In this document: positions 17,949-27,752 of the stretch, one piece after another
How the letters are laid out: each line of letters opens with the position of its first letter
How positions within the stretch are numbered: the first letter of the stretch is position 1
From: Vibrio hepatarius
GTDB lineage: Bacteria > Pseudomonadota > Gammaproteobacteria > Enterobacterales > Vibrionaceae
Reading direction: 5' to 3'
DNA length: 64,000 bases
Assembly (NCBI RefSeq): GCF_011806575.1
Contig: NZ_JAATOO010000019.1
Span: 1-64,000, forward strand
Notes under the pieces: model-generated
What the model saw: the letters and a program-made list of their open reading frames with translations, nothing else
The model's database searches: none
What the model was told of the DNA's origin: nothing
Position numbers and translations under genes: made by a program

Positions 17949-19325
17949 ATGTTCAATTTCTTCAAAACGCGTCCGGACTTACCTTTGTCCGACAGCAACA
18001 AAGAGGCTATGCAAGCCAGATTCAAAAGCTACCAATGGCAAGTATTCTTAGGTCTTGTTTTTGGTTACGCCGTGTTCTACGTCGTTCGTATGAGCTTAGG
18101 TGTAGTAAAAAAACCAATGCTAGATGCCGGCATCGTAAGCATCGAAGAACTGGGTATCATGGGCTCTGCGTTCTTCTTCACTTACGCAATTGGTAAATTC
18201 TCAAACGGCTTCCTTTCTGACTATGCCAACATCGGCCGCTTTATGTCGTTCTCGCTGCTACTTTCGGGTGCAACAGCGATTTTCATGGGTCTTAACACAA
18301 CAGCGTTCTTCTTTATCCTTCTTTGGGGTTTGAACGGTTGGTTCCAATCTGTTGGTTCTGCACCTTCTTGTGTATCACTATTCCAGTGGTTCTCACCAAA
18401 GCAACGTGGTAGCCGTTACTCTATCTGGGGTGGTTCTCGTAACATCGGTGAAGGTATCACTTGGATCCTAACGGCAACTCTAGTGAGCTACCTAGGTTGG
18501 CAAGCTGGTTTCATCGGTGCAGGTATTGCGGCAATTATCGCAGCACTATGTATGTTCTTCATCCTTAAAGACCGCCCACAAACTTACGGTCTACCAGATG
18601 CAGCAACAGCATTTGACGAAGAACCTGAAATCAAGAAAAAGAACGATCCAAAAGAAACGCGCCGTGCGCAAATGTTCATCCTTAAGCAACCTACAGTTTG
18701 GCTAATTGCTGCTGCATGTGCTGCGATGTACGTATCTCGCTACGCGATGTCTTCTTGGGCGGTACTTTACCTACAAGAGTCTAAAGGTTATTCACTGATT
18801 GACGCTGGTTTCGCAATGTCTACTTACCCAATCGCGGGTCTAGCGGGTGCGATTCTATCAGGCATCATCTCTGACAAAGTATTTAACGCTAACCGTCACA
18901 TCCCAACACTACTTTACGGTATCGCAAACATCGCTGGTATGTGTCTGATGTTCTTCGGTCCAGACAACCGTGTAATCGACGCTGTTGCTCTAGGTCTAAT
19001 CGGTTTCGCAATTGGTGGTCTGGTTGTATTCCTAGCGGGTCTAACGGCTTGTGACCTAATGCCTAAGAACGCAGTCGGTGCGGTAAAAGGCTTCATCGGT
19101 CTGTTCTCTTACATGGCGGCATCTGCTCAGGAAGTGATTTCAGCATCGCTTATCAAGATCACTGAAGTTGATGGCGTATCAAAATATGACTTCTCTCAAG
19201 CACAGTACTTCTGGCTAGCGGCAGGCGTTGTATCTCTACTTCTTGCTCTAACAGTATGGAACGCGAAGAAAGTTGTTGATATCGACGAACCACAAGCTGA
19301 GCTAAAAGAAAGCACTGCTAACTAA
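17949..19325 (+). CDS. pgtP: PgtP phosphoglycerate/PEP transporter
   Basis: A 458-residue MFS protein of the organophosphate:phosphate antiporter family (with UhpT and GlpT). Family PgtP imports 2- and 3-phosphoglycerate and phosphoenolpyruvate in exchange for phosphate. Twelve membrane segments are apparent, with the family stretch YVVRMSLGVVKKPML near residue 40 and NGWFQSVGSAPS around residue 130, which contribute to phosphate binding in relatives. The ATG has a CGGAGTG ribosome site. It is divergent from pgtCBA, its known regulators, and is followed by pyruvate kinase, which uses PEP. Confidence 0.93.
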   Translation: MFNFFKTRPDLPLSDSNKEAMQARFKSYQWQVFLGLVFGYAVFYVVRMSLGVVKKPMLDAGIVSIEELGIMGSAFFFTYAIGKFSNGFLSDYANIGRFMSFSLLLSGATAIFMGLNTTAFFFILLWGLNGWFQSVGSAPSCVSLFQWFSPKQRGSRYSIWGGSRNIGEGITWILTATLVSYLGWQAGFIGAGIAAIIAALCMFFILKDRPQTYGLPDAATAFDEEPEIKKKNDPKETRRAQMFILKQPTVWLIAAACAAMYVSRYAMSSWAVLYLQESKGYSLIDAGFAMSTYPIAGLAGAILSGIISDKVFNANRHIPTLLYGIANIAGMCLMFFGPDNRVIDAVALGLIGFAIGGLVVFLAGLTACDLMPKNAVGAVKGFIGLFSYMAASAQEVISASLIKITEVDGVSKYDFSQAQYFWLAAGVVSLLLALTVWNAKKVVDIDEPQAELKESTAN

Positions 19326-19333
19326 CGAAATAC

Positions 19334-19378
19334 AAGGGGGCCTCGGCCCCCTTAGGCTGGTGAAAGCCTAGCGTTTGT
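19334..19378 (+). terminator. Hairpins after pgtP
   Basis: A GC-rich stem AAGGGGGC/GCCCCCTT at 19334-19353 is followed by a second small stem, TAGGC/GCCTA. There is no T run, so it may be a weak or rho-assisted terminator between pgtP and pyk. Confidence 0.5.
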
Positions 19379-19496
19379 AGATGACACAGTCACTTGCACG
19401 ATGGCTCAAAACAAGTGGCAACAACTATAAATAACGGCATAACCAGCCACCCCACTTTTTATTTACTCATTTTAATCGTGTAGTTACAGGTAAGTT

Positions 19497-20957
19497 ATGA
19501 ATAAAACTAAAATCGTCGCAACTTTAGGCCCGGCGAGCCAAGATGTAGAAACTCTTTCACAAATGATTCTCGCTGGCGTTAACGTCGTCCGCCTGAACTT
19601 TTCACACGGTAAACAGGAAGACCATGTTGCAACAGCGCTAAAAGTCCGTTCTATCGCTAAGCAACTCGGCAAACACGTTGGTATTCTCGTTGACCTACAA
19701 GGTCCAAAAATTCGTATCTCTGGCTTCGAGTCAGACATGATCACTCTTAAGCAAGACGACATTTTCTACCTAGACGGCACATTAGACCCACAAGCAGGCA
19801 ATCAAGAATCGGTTGGTCTTGACTACCCAGAACTGATCAACGACTTAGAAGTTGGCCATATCCTGCTACTGGATGACGGCCGAATTCAACTAGAAACACT
19901 CGAAGTCGACAAAGCGAAGCAACTGGTTAAAACACGTGCGATGAACGGTGGCAAACTATCAAACCGTAAAGGCATTAACCTCTTAGGTGGTGGCCTATCT
20001 GCACCAGCGCTAACAGAGAAAGATAAACAAGACATTGCAACCGCAGCCGTCATTGACGCGGATTTTCTCGCGGTTTCTTTCCCACGTAACGCAGACGATC
20101 TTCATTACGCACGTTCCATTGCTCGCCAAGCGGGTTGTAGCGCTCAAATCGTCGCTAAAGTAGAGCGTGCTGAAATCGTGACTGACGAAGAGTCAATGGA
20201 CAAAGTTATCGAAGCGTCTGACGTCATCATGGTTGCACGTGGCGACTTAGGCGTTGAAATCGGTGATGCTCGCCTACCAGTCGTACAAAAAGCGTTGATT
20301 TCACGCTCTAAACACCTCGGTAAACCAGTTATCACTGCAACGCAGATGATGGAATCAATGATTGAAAACCCGCTACCAACGCGTGCAGAAGTGATGGATG
20401 TTGCCAACGCTATCATTGATGGTACTGACGCTGTGATGCTGTCTGCTGAATCCGCAATGGGCGCTTACCCAGTTGAAGCAGTGAAAGCTATGGCGCGTAT
20501 CGCAGAAGGTGTTGAAGCGGATACATCATGCTCTGGCACGTGTTGGGAGCAGATCCAGCAGCTATGCAGCGACAGCAGCAAGAGCTTTGCGGTCTCTTCA
20601 ATGATTTCCGCAACTCGCTCAGAAGACCGCTTGGGCGTGGCAGTATTTACCGAAAGTGGCGAAACCCCGCTATTGATGTCTCGTTGCCACAGCCGCGCGA
20701 CCATCTGGGCATTAAGCAGCGACGAAAAGCTACTGGCAAAACTGTCTATCCTACGTGGTGTTGAGCCGGTCTACGCGCAACCAGTACCAAACAACTCAGA
20801 AGTGACGACTACCGTTTTGCCGCTAATCAACGGCGAGTTAGAAAAACGAAACATTTCTTCGCTACTGATTTCACGTTTTGAATCAGTAGAAGGCGTTGGC
20901 GACATTAACATCAGCCGTCTTGTGCAGCTCAAGAAGAAGGAATGTGTCGCCGCTTAG
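19497..20957 (+). CDS. pyk: Pyruvate kinase, PykA type
   Basis: A 486-residue pyruvate kinase, the enzyme that turns PEP and ADP into pyruvate and ATP. It begins KTKIVATLGPAS and shows LNFSHG, DLQGPKIR, the catalytic Lys in IVAKVER, the metal/substrate loop MVARGDLGVEI and TQMMESMI. Its length and sequence fit the PykA (pyruvate kinase II) type rather than the 470-residue PykF type. The gene has its own leader and terminator. Its place after pgtP means imported phosphoglycerate or PEP could be fed straight into this reaction, but no shared transcript is shown. Confidence 0.93.
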   Translation: MNKTKIVATLGPASQDVETLSQMILAGVNVVRLNFSHGKQEDHVATALKVRSIAKQLGKHVGILVDLQGPKIRISGFESDMITLKQDDIFYLDGTLDPQAGNQESVGLDYPELINDLEVGHILLLDDGRIQLETLEVDKAKQLVKTRAMNGGKLSNRKGINLLGGGLSAPALTEKDKQDIATAAVIDADFLAVSFPRNADDLHYARSIARQAGCSAQIVAKVERAEIVTDEESMDKVIEASDVIMVARGDLGVEIGDARLPVVQKALISRSKHLGKPVITATQMMESMIENPLPTRAEVMDVANAIIDGTDAVMLSAESAMGAYPVEAVKAMARIAEGVEADTSCSGTCWEQIQQLCSDSSKSFAVSSMISATRSEDRLGVAVFTESGETPLLMSRCHSRATIWALSSDEKLLAKLSILRGVEPVYAQPVPNNSEVTTTVLPLINGELEKRNISSLLISRFESVEGVGDINISRLVQLKKKECVAA

Positions 20958-21023
20958 TTTGTTCTCCAAACGTTAATCACCCTCCCCCACACCCTTGCTC
21001 CACAAGGAAACTTTAGGGATTTT

Positions 21024-21051
21024 GGCCTACCTTCGGGTAGGTCCTTTTTTT
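21024..21051 (+). terminator. Rho-independent terminator after pyk
   Basis: CCTACC-TTCG-GGTAGG, a stem closed by a UUCG tetraloop and flanked by extra pairs, runs into seven T residues. Confidence 0.9.
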
Positions 21052-21193
21052 ACTCTTTTCTCGTTTAATCGCTACCCGTTTTAAGTTAAAGTCGACAGCA
21101 AGCTAGAATTAGCTCTTTACAAAGGACTTTTAAACGCTATTATTCCAGCGCAAACGATTGCCCCACTATTTGTGTGTCTATTTTGAGGATTTT

Positions 21194-22942
21194 ATGCTGT
21201 CCGATATTGAAATTTGTCGCGTTTCTAAATTGCTGCCAATTACCGAGGTTGCTCAACGAGCAGGCTTACTCGATTCTGAGTTCCACAGTCAAGGGCTGCA
21301 TAAAGCCAAAGTCTCGCTCAACAGCTTAAAACGATTAGCACCGAAGCCGACTGGCAAACTCGTGCTCGTTACCGCGATTACTCCAACGCCTCTCGGTGAG
21401 GGAAAAACTGTTACCACTATCGGATTAGCTCAAGGCCTGGCTAAACTTAACCATTCTGTAATGGCGTGCATTCGACAACCTTCTATGGGCCCAGTATTCG
21501 GCGTAAAAGGTGGCGCGGCCGGTGGCGGCTATTCGCAAGTCGCGCCAATGGAAGAGTTAAACCTGCACCTGACTGGTGATATTCACGCCGTCACCGCGGC
21601 ACACAACCTAGCTGCGGCAGCCATTGATGCGCGAATTTACCACGAGCAGCGTAATGGTTATCAAGATTTCGAGCAGCGTAGCGGGCTCAAAGCGCTGCGT
21701 ATCGACATCAAACGTGTGGTCTGGAAACGTGTAATGGACCACAACGACCGCGCACTGCGTATGGTGACGATTGGTCGAAACGAAGCAGATAAAACCATTA
21801 ATGGCTTTGAACGTGAAGACGGTTTTGATATCTCAGCGGCATCGGAACTAATGGCGATCCTAGCGCTGGCAACTGACTTAAAAGACCTCAGAACTAGAAT
21901 TGGTAAAATTGTCGTCGCTTACGACCTTGATGGTAATCCGGTCACAACCGAAGATCTGCAAGTTGCTGGTGCAATGGCTGTTAGCATGAAAGAAGCCATC
22001 GAACCGACGCTAATGCAGACTTTAGAAGGCGTTCCCACCCTGATCCATGCGGGTCCTTTTGCCAATATCGCCCACGGCAACTCTTCAATCATTGCGGACA
22101 ATATCGCAACCAAACTCAGCGAGTACACTGTAACAGAAGGCGGCTTTGGTTCAGACATGGGGTTTGAAAAGGCGTGTAACATCAAAGCGCAAATGTCAGG
22201 TAAAGCACCAGATTGCGCCGTGATTGTCGCAACATTGCGTGGTCTCAAAGCTAACTCAGGGCTTTACGATCTCAAACCTGGCCAATCGATTCCTGAATCC
22301 TTGTTTGAATGCGACCAAAACGCGCTCGAAGCGGGATTTGAAAACCTCAAATGGCACATCAACAACGTCAACAAATATGGCGTTCCAGCCGTTGTGGCAA
22401 TTAACCGCTTCCCACAAGATTCTGAGCAAGAGTTATTCGCCCTCAAAGCGATGATCGAAGCGCTACCACACGACGTTGAAGTAGCGATCAGTGAAGGATT
22501 TGCCAAAGGTGGCGAAGGTACGGTTGAATTGGCGCAAAAAGTTGTGCAACAGACCAAGAAACACGTTGAGTTCACGCCGCTTTATCAATTTGACCAACCG
22601 ACCGAAGAAAAGCTGATGGCGGTTGCGGAGCTTGGTTATGGTGCCTGCAGCATTACATTGAGCGACAAAGCCAAAGCCCAGCTAAAAGAGTTTAAGACCC
22701 ACGGCTACGACAATTTAGCGGTGTGTTTAGCGAAAACGCCGTTGTCTATCTCCACCATAGGTTCGGTCAAAGGTGCGCCAAGCCATTTTGATGTGCCAGT
22801 ACGCGAACTCAAACTCTGTGCTGGCGCAGGGTTTATCTACGCTTTGTGTGGCAACGTAATGACCATGCCGGGTTTACCTGATAAGCCCGCTTTTATGAAC
22901 CTCGACTTAGACGAAAACGGTGATATCGTCGGCCTAAGCTAG
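21194..22942 (+). CDS. fhs: Formate-tetrahydrofolate ligase
   Basis: A 582-residue ATP-dependent ligase that makes 10-formyl-tetrahydrofolate from formate, feeding purine and one-carbon metabolism. The P-loop-like stretch [13 protein letters not shown] and [19 protein letters not shown] are family signatures; [14 protein letters not shown] and [12 protein letters not shown] follow. The ATG at 21194 has GAGG six bases upstream; a TTG-type extension upstream (21158) reads a poorly conserved leader and is rejected. Monocistronic with a strong terminator. Confidence 0.95.
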   Translation: MLSDIEICRVSKLLPITEVAQRAGLLDSEFHSQGLHKAKVSLNSLKRLAPKPTGKLVLVTAITPTPLGEGKTVTTIGLAQGLAKLNHSVMACIRQPSMGPVFGVKGGAAGGGYSQVAPMEELNLHLTGDIHAVTAAHNLAAAAIDARIYHEQRNGYQDFEQRSGLKALRIDIKRVVWKRVMDHNDRALRMVTIGRNEADKTINGFEREDGFDISAASELMAILALATDLKDLRTRIGKIVVAYDLDGNPVTTEDLQVAGAMAVSMKEAIEPTLMQTLEGVPTLIHAGPFANIAHGNSSIIADNIATKLSEYTVTEGGFGSDMGFEKACNIKAQMSGKAPDCAVIVATLRGLKANSGLYDLKPGQSIPESLFECDQNALEAGFENLKWHINNVNKYGVPAVVAINRFPQDSEQELFALKAMIEALPHDVEVAISEGFAKGGEGTVELAQKVVQQTKKHVEFTPLYQFDQPTEEKLMAVAELGYGACSITLSDKAKAQLKEFKTHGYDNLAVCLAKTPLSISTIGSVKGAPSHFDVPVRELKLCAGAGFIYALCGNVMTMPGLPDKPAFMNLDLDENGDIVGLS

Positions 22943-22969
22943 TAACTAAACACGTTCAATTCTGATGAC

Positions 22970-23004
22970 AAAGGCTTAGATCGTAATCTAAGCCTTTATT
23001 TTTT
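22970..23004 (+). terminator. Rho-independent terminator after fhs
   Basis: A perfect 12-bp stem AAAGGCTTAGAT/ATCTAAGCCTTT with a CGTA loop is followed by a T-rich tail. Confidence 0.9.
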
Positions 23005-23087
23005 AAGCTTAAGACAGCCACTAACCACGAAATTGCGGCTAAGATCATGTACCATTGAAAGACACTCAGCTAACAATGGAACTCTTC

Positions 23088-24977
23088 ATGGAAGCAGAAC
23101 TACTGGAAATCAAAAATTTCCTCGCCCAACACCCACCATTCGACGAGCTAGAAGACGATGTGTTGAATTTTATCACTCAGCACGTCGAGATATCCTATTT
23201 CCGTGAAGACACCCCAGTCATCCACTTTGGTGACGAAATCCACGATCTGTATATGGTGAGAAGCGGTGAAGTAGAAATTTACCGTCGTAAAGGTGAGCTA
23301 TACAACCGCCTAGACGAAGGCGCGTTGTTTGGTCAGATGGGACTGCTCACCAACAACAAGGTGCGTTTCCCTGCTAAAGCGACTAAAGATACCCTGCTCT
23401 ACTGTATCCCAGAGTCAGTATTCCAAGAACTCTACGATAACCACGAGTCATTCGCTGATTTTGTCGAAGTACAAGATAACGCGCGCCTTCGCCAAGCGGT
23501 GTCCAGCACTCAAGACCAAAATGACCTCACTTCTTCGAAAGTCAGCACGCTGCTGACGCGTGACGCGCCGTTCGTGTACAACAATGAAACCATCCAAAAC
23601 GCTGCAATTAAGATGGCAGAAGAAGCGGTGTCTGCGTTATTGGTCATCGACCCAAATATCCACGAAGACAACGAAGATGATATTTCGCCATTGGTTGGCA
23701 TTATCACCGATAGGGATTTATGCACCCGCGTTGTTGCGCAAGGTCTCGATCCAAACGAAGACGTCTCTAGCGTGATGACCACCGAGCTGATTTCACTTGA
23801 CCACAATGCTTACGTTCACGAAGTAATGCTAACCATGCTGCGCTGCAACGTTCATCACTTACCTGTGCTTAAAGACAATAAGCCGATTGGTATTATTGAA
23901 GCCACGGACATTGTTCGTTACGAATCACAAAACTCACTGCTGTTAGTAAGCAGCATTTTCCAGCAGCAATCTATCGATGACCTCGCGGCGGTATCAGAAC
24001 AAGTGAAAAGCAGTTTTGTGCGTATGGTAAACGAAGACGCTAATTCACACATGGTGGGCAGCGCAATGTCGGTGATTGGCCGTAGCTTTAAACAACGTAT
24101 TATTGAACTAGTAGAAGAAGAACTTGGTGAACCGCCGGTTCCTTATTGTTTTCTAGCTCTCGGCTCAATGGGACGTGACGAGCAGTTGCTGGTTACTGAC
24201 CAAGACAACGCGATCATTCTCGACAACACCTTTGTTAAAGAAGAGCACGACGCTTACTTTGCCGAGTTGGCCAAGCGCGTTTGTGATGGTCTGGACAAGT
24301 GTGGCTACTGCTACTGTACTGGCGACATTATGGCAACCAACCCGATGTGGCGTATGACTCGCAGCGAGTGGGAAGAGTGTTTTGCCGACTGGATTGACGA
24401 TCCAAACCCGAAAGCCCTGCTTAATGCATCAATCTTCTTTGATTTGGATGGCGTGTACGGACGATTAAAGTGGGCTGAGCAGCTCAACGGTTTTATTGTT
24501 CGTCGTGCACGTAAGAACAATCGCTTCTTAGCGTGTCTTGCCCGTAACGCGATGAACCGTACGCCACCTTTAGGCTTCTTTAAAGACTTCGTGATGGAGA
24601 AAGATGGTCAACACAAAAACTCCATCAACCTCAAACGCCGCGGAACGGCACCGCTAGCGGATTTGATTCGTGTTCACGCTCTCGCGGTTGGCTCACGTTC
24701 TAAGAACTCATTTGAGCGCCTCGACGATATCCACGAAGCGGGCATTTTACCGAAAGGTAAAGCACGTGACCTGCGCGATGCACTTGAATTTATCTCTATG
24801 GTGCGTATTCGCCACCAAGCGTTTGACGTAGAGAATGAGATTGAGCCGGATAACAACATCGAGCCAGAAAGCTTGTCGGACTTTGAACGCCGTAATCTTA
24901 AAGATGCGTTCCAGATCCTCAGCAACGGGCAGAACTTCCTCAAGTTCCGCTATCAAGCTAGCCAAAAGTTCAAGTGA
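23088..24977 (+). CDS. cNMP-binding/CBS/DUF294 signalling protein
   Basis: About 629 residues with four parts: a cyclic-nucleotide-binding domain (about 20-130, VRSGEVEIYRRKGE), two CBS domains (about 155-285, VGIITDRDLCTRVV and IGIIEATDIVRYE), a DUF294 nucleotidyltransferase-like domain with GSMGRDEQ and TDQDNA (metal-binding Asp pair), and a helical C-terminal domain. The layout matches GlnD-like putative nucleotidyltransferases that may modify or control a partner in response to nucleotides. The target is unknown. The start is uncertain: ATG 23088, ATG 23076 and TTG 23055 are all in frame and none has a strong ribosome site. Confidence 0.85.
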   Translation: MEAELLEIKNFLAQHPPFDELEDDVLNFITQHVEISYFREDTPVIHFGDEIHDLYMVRSGEVEIYRRKGELYNRLDEGALFGQMGLLTNNKVRFPAKATKDTLLYCIPESVFQELYDNHESFADFVEVQDNARLRQAVSSTQDQNDLTSSKVSTLLTRDAPFVYNNETIQNAAIKMAEEAVSALLVIDPNIHEDNEDDISPLVGIITDRDLCTRVVAQGLDPNEDVSSVMTTELISLDHNAYVHEVMLTMLRCNVHHLPVLKDNKPIGIIEATDIVRYESQNSLLLVSSIFQQQSIDDLAAVSEQVKSSFVRMVNEDANSHMVGSAMSVIGRSFKQRIIELVEEELGEPPVPYCFLALGSMGRDEQLLVTDQDNAIILDNTFVKEEHDAYFAELAKRVCDGLDKCGYCYCTGDIMATNPMWRMTRSEWEECFADWIDDPNPKALLNASIFFDLDGVYGRLKWAEQLNGFIVRRARKNNRFLACLARNAMNRTPPLGFFKDFVMEKDGQHKNSINLKRRGTAPLADLIRVHALAVGSRSKNSFERLDDIHEAGILPKGKARDLRDALEFISMVRIRHQAFDVENEIEPDNNIEPESLSDFERRNLKDAFQILSNGQNFLKFRYQASQKFK

Positions 24978-24984
24978 GGCACGC

Positions 24985-25704
24985 ATGATTAAAAAACTGA
25001 TGAGTCCACCGAGCATCGACTGGCCGACCAAATTCAAACGTAAACTGGAAGCGGTACGCGATGAGCGCCTGAAACACTATTACGAGTGCGCATTGCCAGA
25101 ACCAAACACTCCTTTAGAAGAGGTCGTGTTTTTGGCGATGGACTTCGAAACGACGGGTTTGGATTCTGATCTAGACGACATCATCACCATCGGTACGGTG
25201 CCGTTTACACTTAATCGTATCTTCGTGAATCAAGCACGGCACTGGACTGTAAGACCCCAAAAACAACTGGCAGAAGAGTCTGTGGTGATTCACGGGATCA
25301 CCCATTCAGACGTATTGGACGCACCAGACTTAGAAGAGGTATTTGATCAGGTACTTGAGCAAATGGCTGGCAAGATCATGGTTGTGCATTATGAGCGCAT
25401 TGAACGGGAGTTCTTTAATCGCGCCCTACTCACTCGCATTGAGGAAGGGATTGAGTTTCCAGTGGTGGATACCATGCATATTGAAACCCACATTCAGCAA
25501 AGACTCAGCGGCGGCATTATCAATAAAATCCGCGGCAAGAAGCCTGAATCAGTAAGGCTGGGCGCAAGCAGGACGCGTTATGGTCTGCCTCAGTACACAC
25601 CTCACCACGCGTTGACTGATGCCGTTGCAACCGCCGAGTTACTACAGGCTCAAATTGCTTATCATTACAATCGTCAGCAGCCAATTAGCCAGCTTTGGTT
25701 ATAG
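24985..25704 (+). CDS. DnaQ-like 3'-5' exonuclease
   Basis: A 239-residue DEDDh exonuclease related to the epsilon subunit of DNA polymerase III. Motif I is AMDFETTGLD (Asp53, Glu55), the middle motif includes VIHGIT, and the last motif is HHALTDAVATAEL with the catalytic His and Asp. It lacks the epsilon C-terminal tail for binding polymerase, so it is a paralogue rather than the replisome subunit. The ATG at 24985 has TGAGG upstream; a longer reading inside the DUF294 gene is spurious. Seven bases separate it from that gene, so the two form an operon. Confidence 0.88.
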   Translation: MIKKLMSPPSIDWPTKFKRKLEAVRDERLKHYYECALPEPNTPLEEVVFLAMDFETTGLDSDLDDIITIGTVPFTLNRIFVNQARHWTVRPQKQLAEESVVIHGITHSDVLDAPDLEEVFDQVLEQMAGKIMVVHYERIEREFFNRALLTRIEEGIEFPVVDTMHIETHIQQRLSGGIINKIRGKKPESVRLGASRTRYGLPQYTPHHALTDAVATAELLQAQIAYHYNRQQPISQLWL

Positions 25705-25741
25705 GTGAACAGTCTGTCGCTACTTAGGTGACTTAAACGAA

Positions 25742-25769
25742 AAAAGGGAGCGATTATTCGCTCCCTTTT
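25742..25769. terminator. Bidirectional terminator
   Basis: A 12-bp perfect stem AAAAGGGAGCGA/TCGCTCCCTTTT with a TTAT loop lies between the convergent exonuclease and BCCT genes. T runs exist on both strands. Confidence 0.9.
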
Positions 25770-25784
25770 AATACTTACGATAAC

Positions 25785-27362
25785 TTATCGTTTGTAGTCT
25801 TCTGTACGCATACCCATGATCAGGCTGACACACATCAGCAACAGAACAATCGTAAACGGCAACGCAGTCGAAATCGCACCCGCTTGCAATGCTTGAATCG
25901 CTTCAGTACCACCGATCCAAAGTAGCGCGACTGCAATCGCACCTTCCATTAATGCCCAGAAGATACGCTGTAGAACTGGCGCGTCCACTTTACCACCAGC
26001 AGTGATGCTATCGATAACCAGTGAACCTGAATCCGAAGAAGTAATAAAGAACACCAATACCAGCACAACAGCGATGAACGACAACACTGAGCCCATTGGC
26101 AGCACGTCAAACATTTCAAACATCGCTAGTGATACATCTGTTAGACCTTTCGCACCAAGCTGACCAACATTGTTAACCACTTGGTCGATAGCCATACCGC
26201 CAAATACCGACATCCAGATCAGTGTTACTGCTGTTGGTACTAGAAGTACTGCGGTGATGAACTCACGTACTGTACGACCTTTCGATACACGTGCGATAAA
26301 CATACCTACGAATGGTGACCATGAAATCCACCAAGCCCAGTAGAATACAGTCCAGCCTTGGAACCAAGCCACGTCATCACGACCATGTGGGTTACTTAGC
26401 GGGATGATGTTTTCAACGTACGCCATTAGCGTCGTACCAATATTGCCTAACGTAATTGCATAACCGATTAGCGCAACCAGAATCAGTAGCAAAAATGCCA
26501 CGATCATGTTGATGTTACTGATGACTTTTACACCGCCATCGATACCACGGATTACTGAAACTACTGCGAGTAGCGTAACCACTGTGATCACGACAATCTG
26601 CAGACCAAGTCCCGCTTCAATACCGAATACGTGGTGGATACCACTTGCCGCTTGCTGTGCACCTAAACCTAGTGACGTCGCAAGACCAAACAACGTCGCC
26701 AATACCGCTAGGATATCTACAACGTGACCAGCCCAACCCCAAGCACGGTCGCCCAACAGCGGGTAGAAGATCGAACGAATCGAAAGTGGTAAACCCTTGT
26801 TGTACGCAAAGAATGCCAATGATAACGCTACGACACCGTAGATCGCCCATGGATGTAGACCCCAGTGGAACATGGTCGCACCTAGTGCTAGTTTTGCCGC
26901 CTCTGGAGTATTTGCTTCAACGCCAAGTGGTGTTTCATACCAGCCCGTGAAGTAAGCAACTGGCTCAGCCACACTCCAGAACATCAGACCGATACCCATA
27001 CCTGCAGCAAACAGCATCGATAGCCATGAAATAAACGAGTAGTCCGCAGTCGCATCATGACCACCTAGGCGGATTTTACCCAGTGGAGAAACTATTAACG
27101 CTAAGCAGAAAACAACGAAGATGTTACCCGACCAAATGAACAACCAGTCAAAGCTGCCAATGATCTGCCACTTCAACCCGTCAAGTGCCGACTTGGCTGT
27201 TTCTGCATCCATAACCAGCGCAGCAACCAAGAACAGAGCAATCAGACCAGCACTCCATCCGAATACAGGATTATGTACATCAAAGCCCCATTTCTGCACA
27301 TTATCTTGACCGATCGTATAATCGGTACTGTCGATACTGTACTTATCTATACCTTTCGTCAT
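25785..27362 (-). CDS. BCCT compatible-solute transporter (OpuD-like)
   Basis: A 525-residue betaine/choline/carnitine transporter with twelve membrane segments, importing betaine-type osmolytes with sodium in high salt. Family features are visible: AAGMGIGLMFWSVAEP, HWGLHPWAIYG and the Trp-rich YWAWWISWSPFVGMF stretch. I chose ATG 27362 because AGAGG lies five bases upstream; a TTG start 24 bases earlier is possible. It is divergent from a CosR-like MarR regulator, an arrangement known for opuD/cosR in vibrios, so the 390-bp gap probably holds both promoters. Exact substrate not determined. Confidence 0.88.
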   Translation of the reverse strand: MTKGIDKYSIDSTDYTIGQDNVQKWGFDVHNPVFGWSAGLIALFLVAALVMDAETAKSALDGLKWQIIGSFDWLFIWSGNIFVVFCLALIVSPLGKIRLGGHDATADYSFISWLSMLFAAGMGIGLMFWSVAEPVAYFTGWYETPLGVEANTPEAAKLALGATMFHWGLHPWAIYGVVALSLAFFAYNKGLPLSIRSIFYPLLGDRAWGWAGHVVDILAVLATLFGLATSLGLGAQQAASGIHHVFGIEAGLGLQIVVITVVTLLAVVSVIRGIDGGVKVISNINMIVAFLLLILVALIGYAITLGNIGTTLMAYVENIIPLSNPHGRDDVAWFQGWTVFYWAWWISWSPFVGMFIARVSKGRTVREFITAVLLVPTAVTLIWMSVFGGMAIDQVVNNVGQLGAKGLTDVSLAMFEMFDVLPMGSVLSFIAVVLVLVFFITSSDSGSLVIDSITAGGKVDAPVLQRIFWALMEGAIAVALLWIGGTEAIQALQAGAISTALPFTIVLLLMCVSLIMGMRTEDYKR

Positions 27363-27752
27363 CTTTCCTCTCTTGATGAAATTCAATCCTTAATCAAATC
27401 TTAAGATAGAAAAATCATTAGTGATGAAAATAATTTTCTCTATATAAAGACTTGATTGACTACCTATTATTGTACGCACTCCATCAATTCATGCCACTAA
27501 ATTGCTCTTAAACGGACGGTTTTTAATCAAAAATTAATACGATAGTAGATTTTTTACTCTATGCAGAGTTCCATCAATAGTTGAACACACTTCGAATACT
27601 AAACATTTTAACTAGATGTTTTTGATGATTTAGCGATCGACAAACTAATATTATAGTTAGTAAACACGATTCTTATCGTTTTTGACTCTTCAATTAGACG
27701 ACGTTTTGAGGTATTTTCACGCCCTTAACTCTCTGTTGACTAAGGATGAACA
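27363..27752. promoter_or_regulatory. Divergent control region of BCCT and CosR-like genes
   Basis: No gene is seen in these 390 AT-rich bases. An inverted repeat ACTAA/TTAGT at 27644-27661 lies about 90 bases before the regulator gene and could be an autoregulatory site for the MarR-type protein. The length of the region and its AT content suit salt-responsive control of both genes, but no promoter can be assigned with confidence. Confidence 0.4.
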
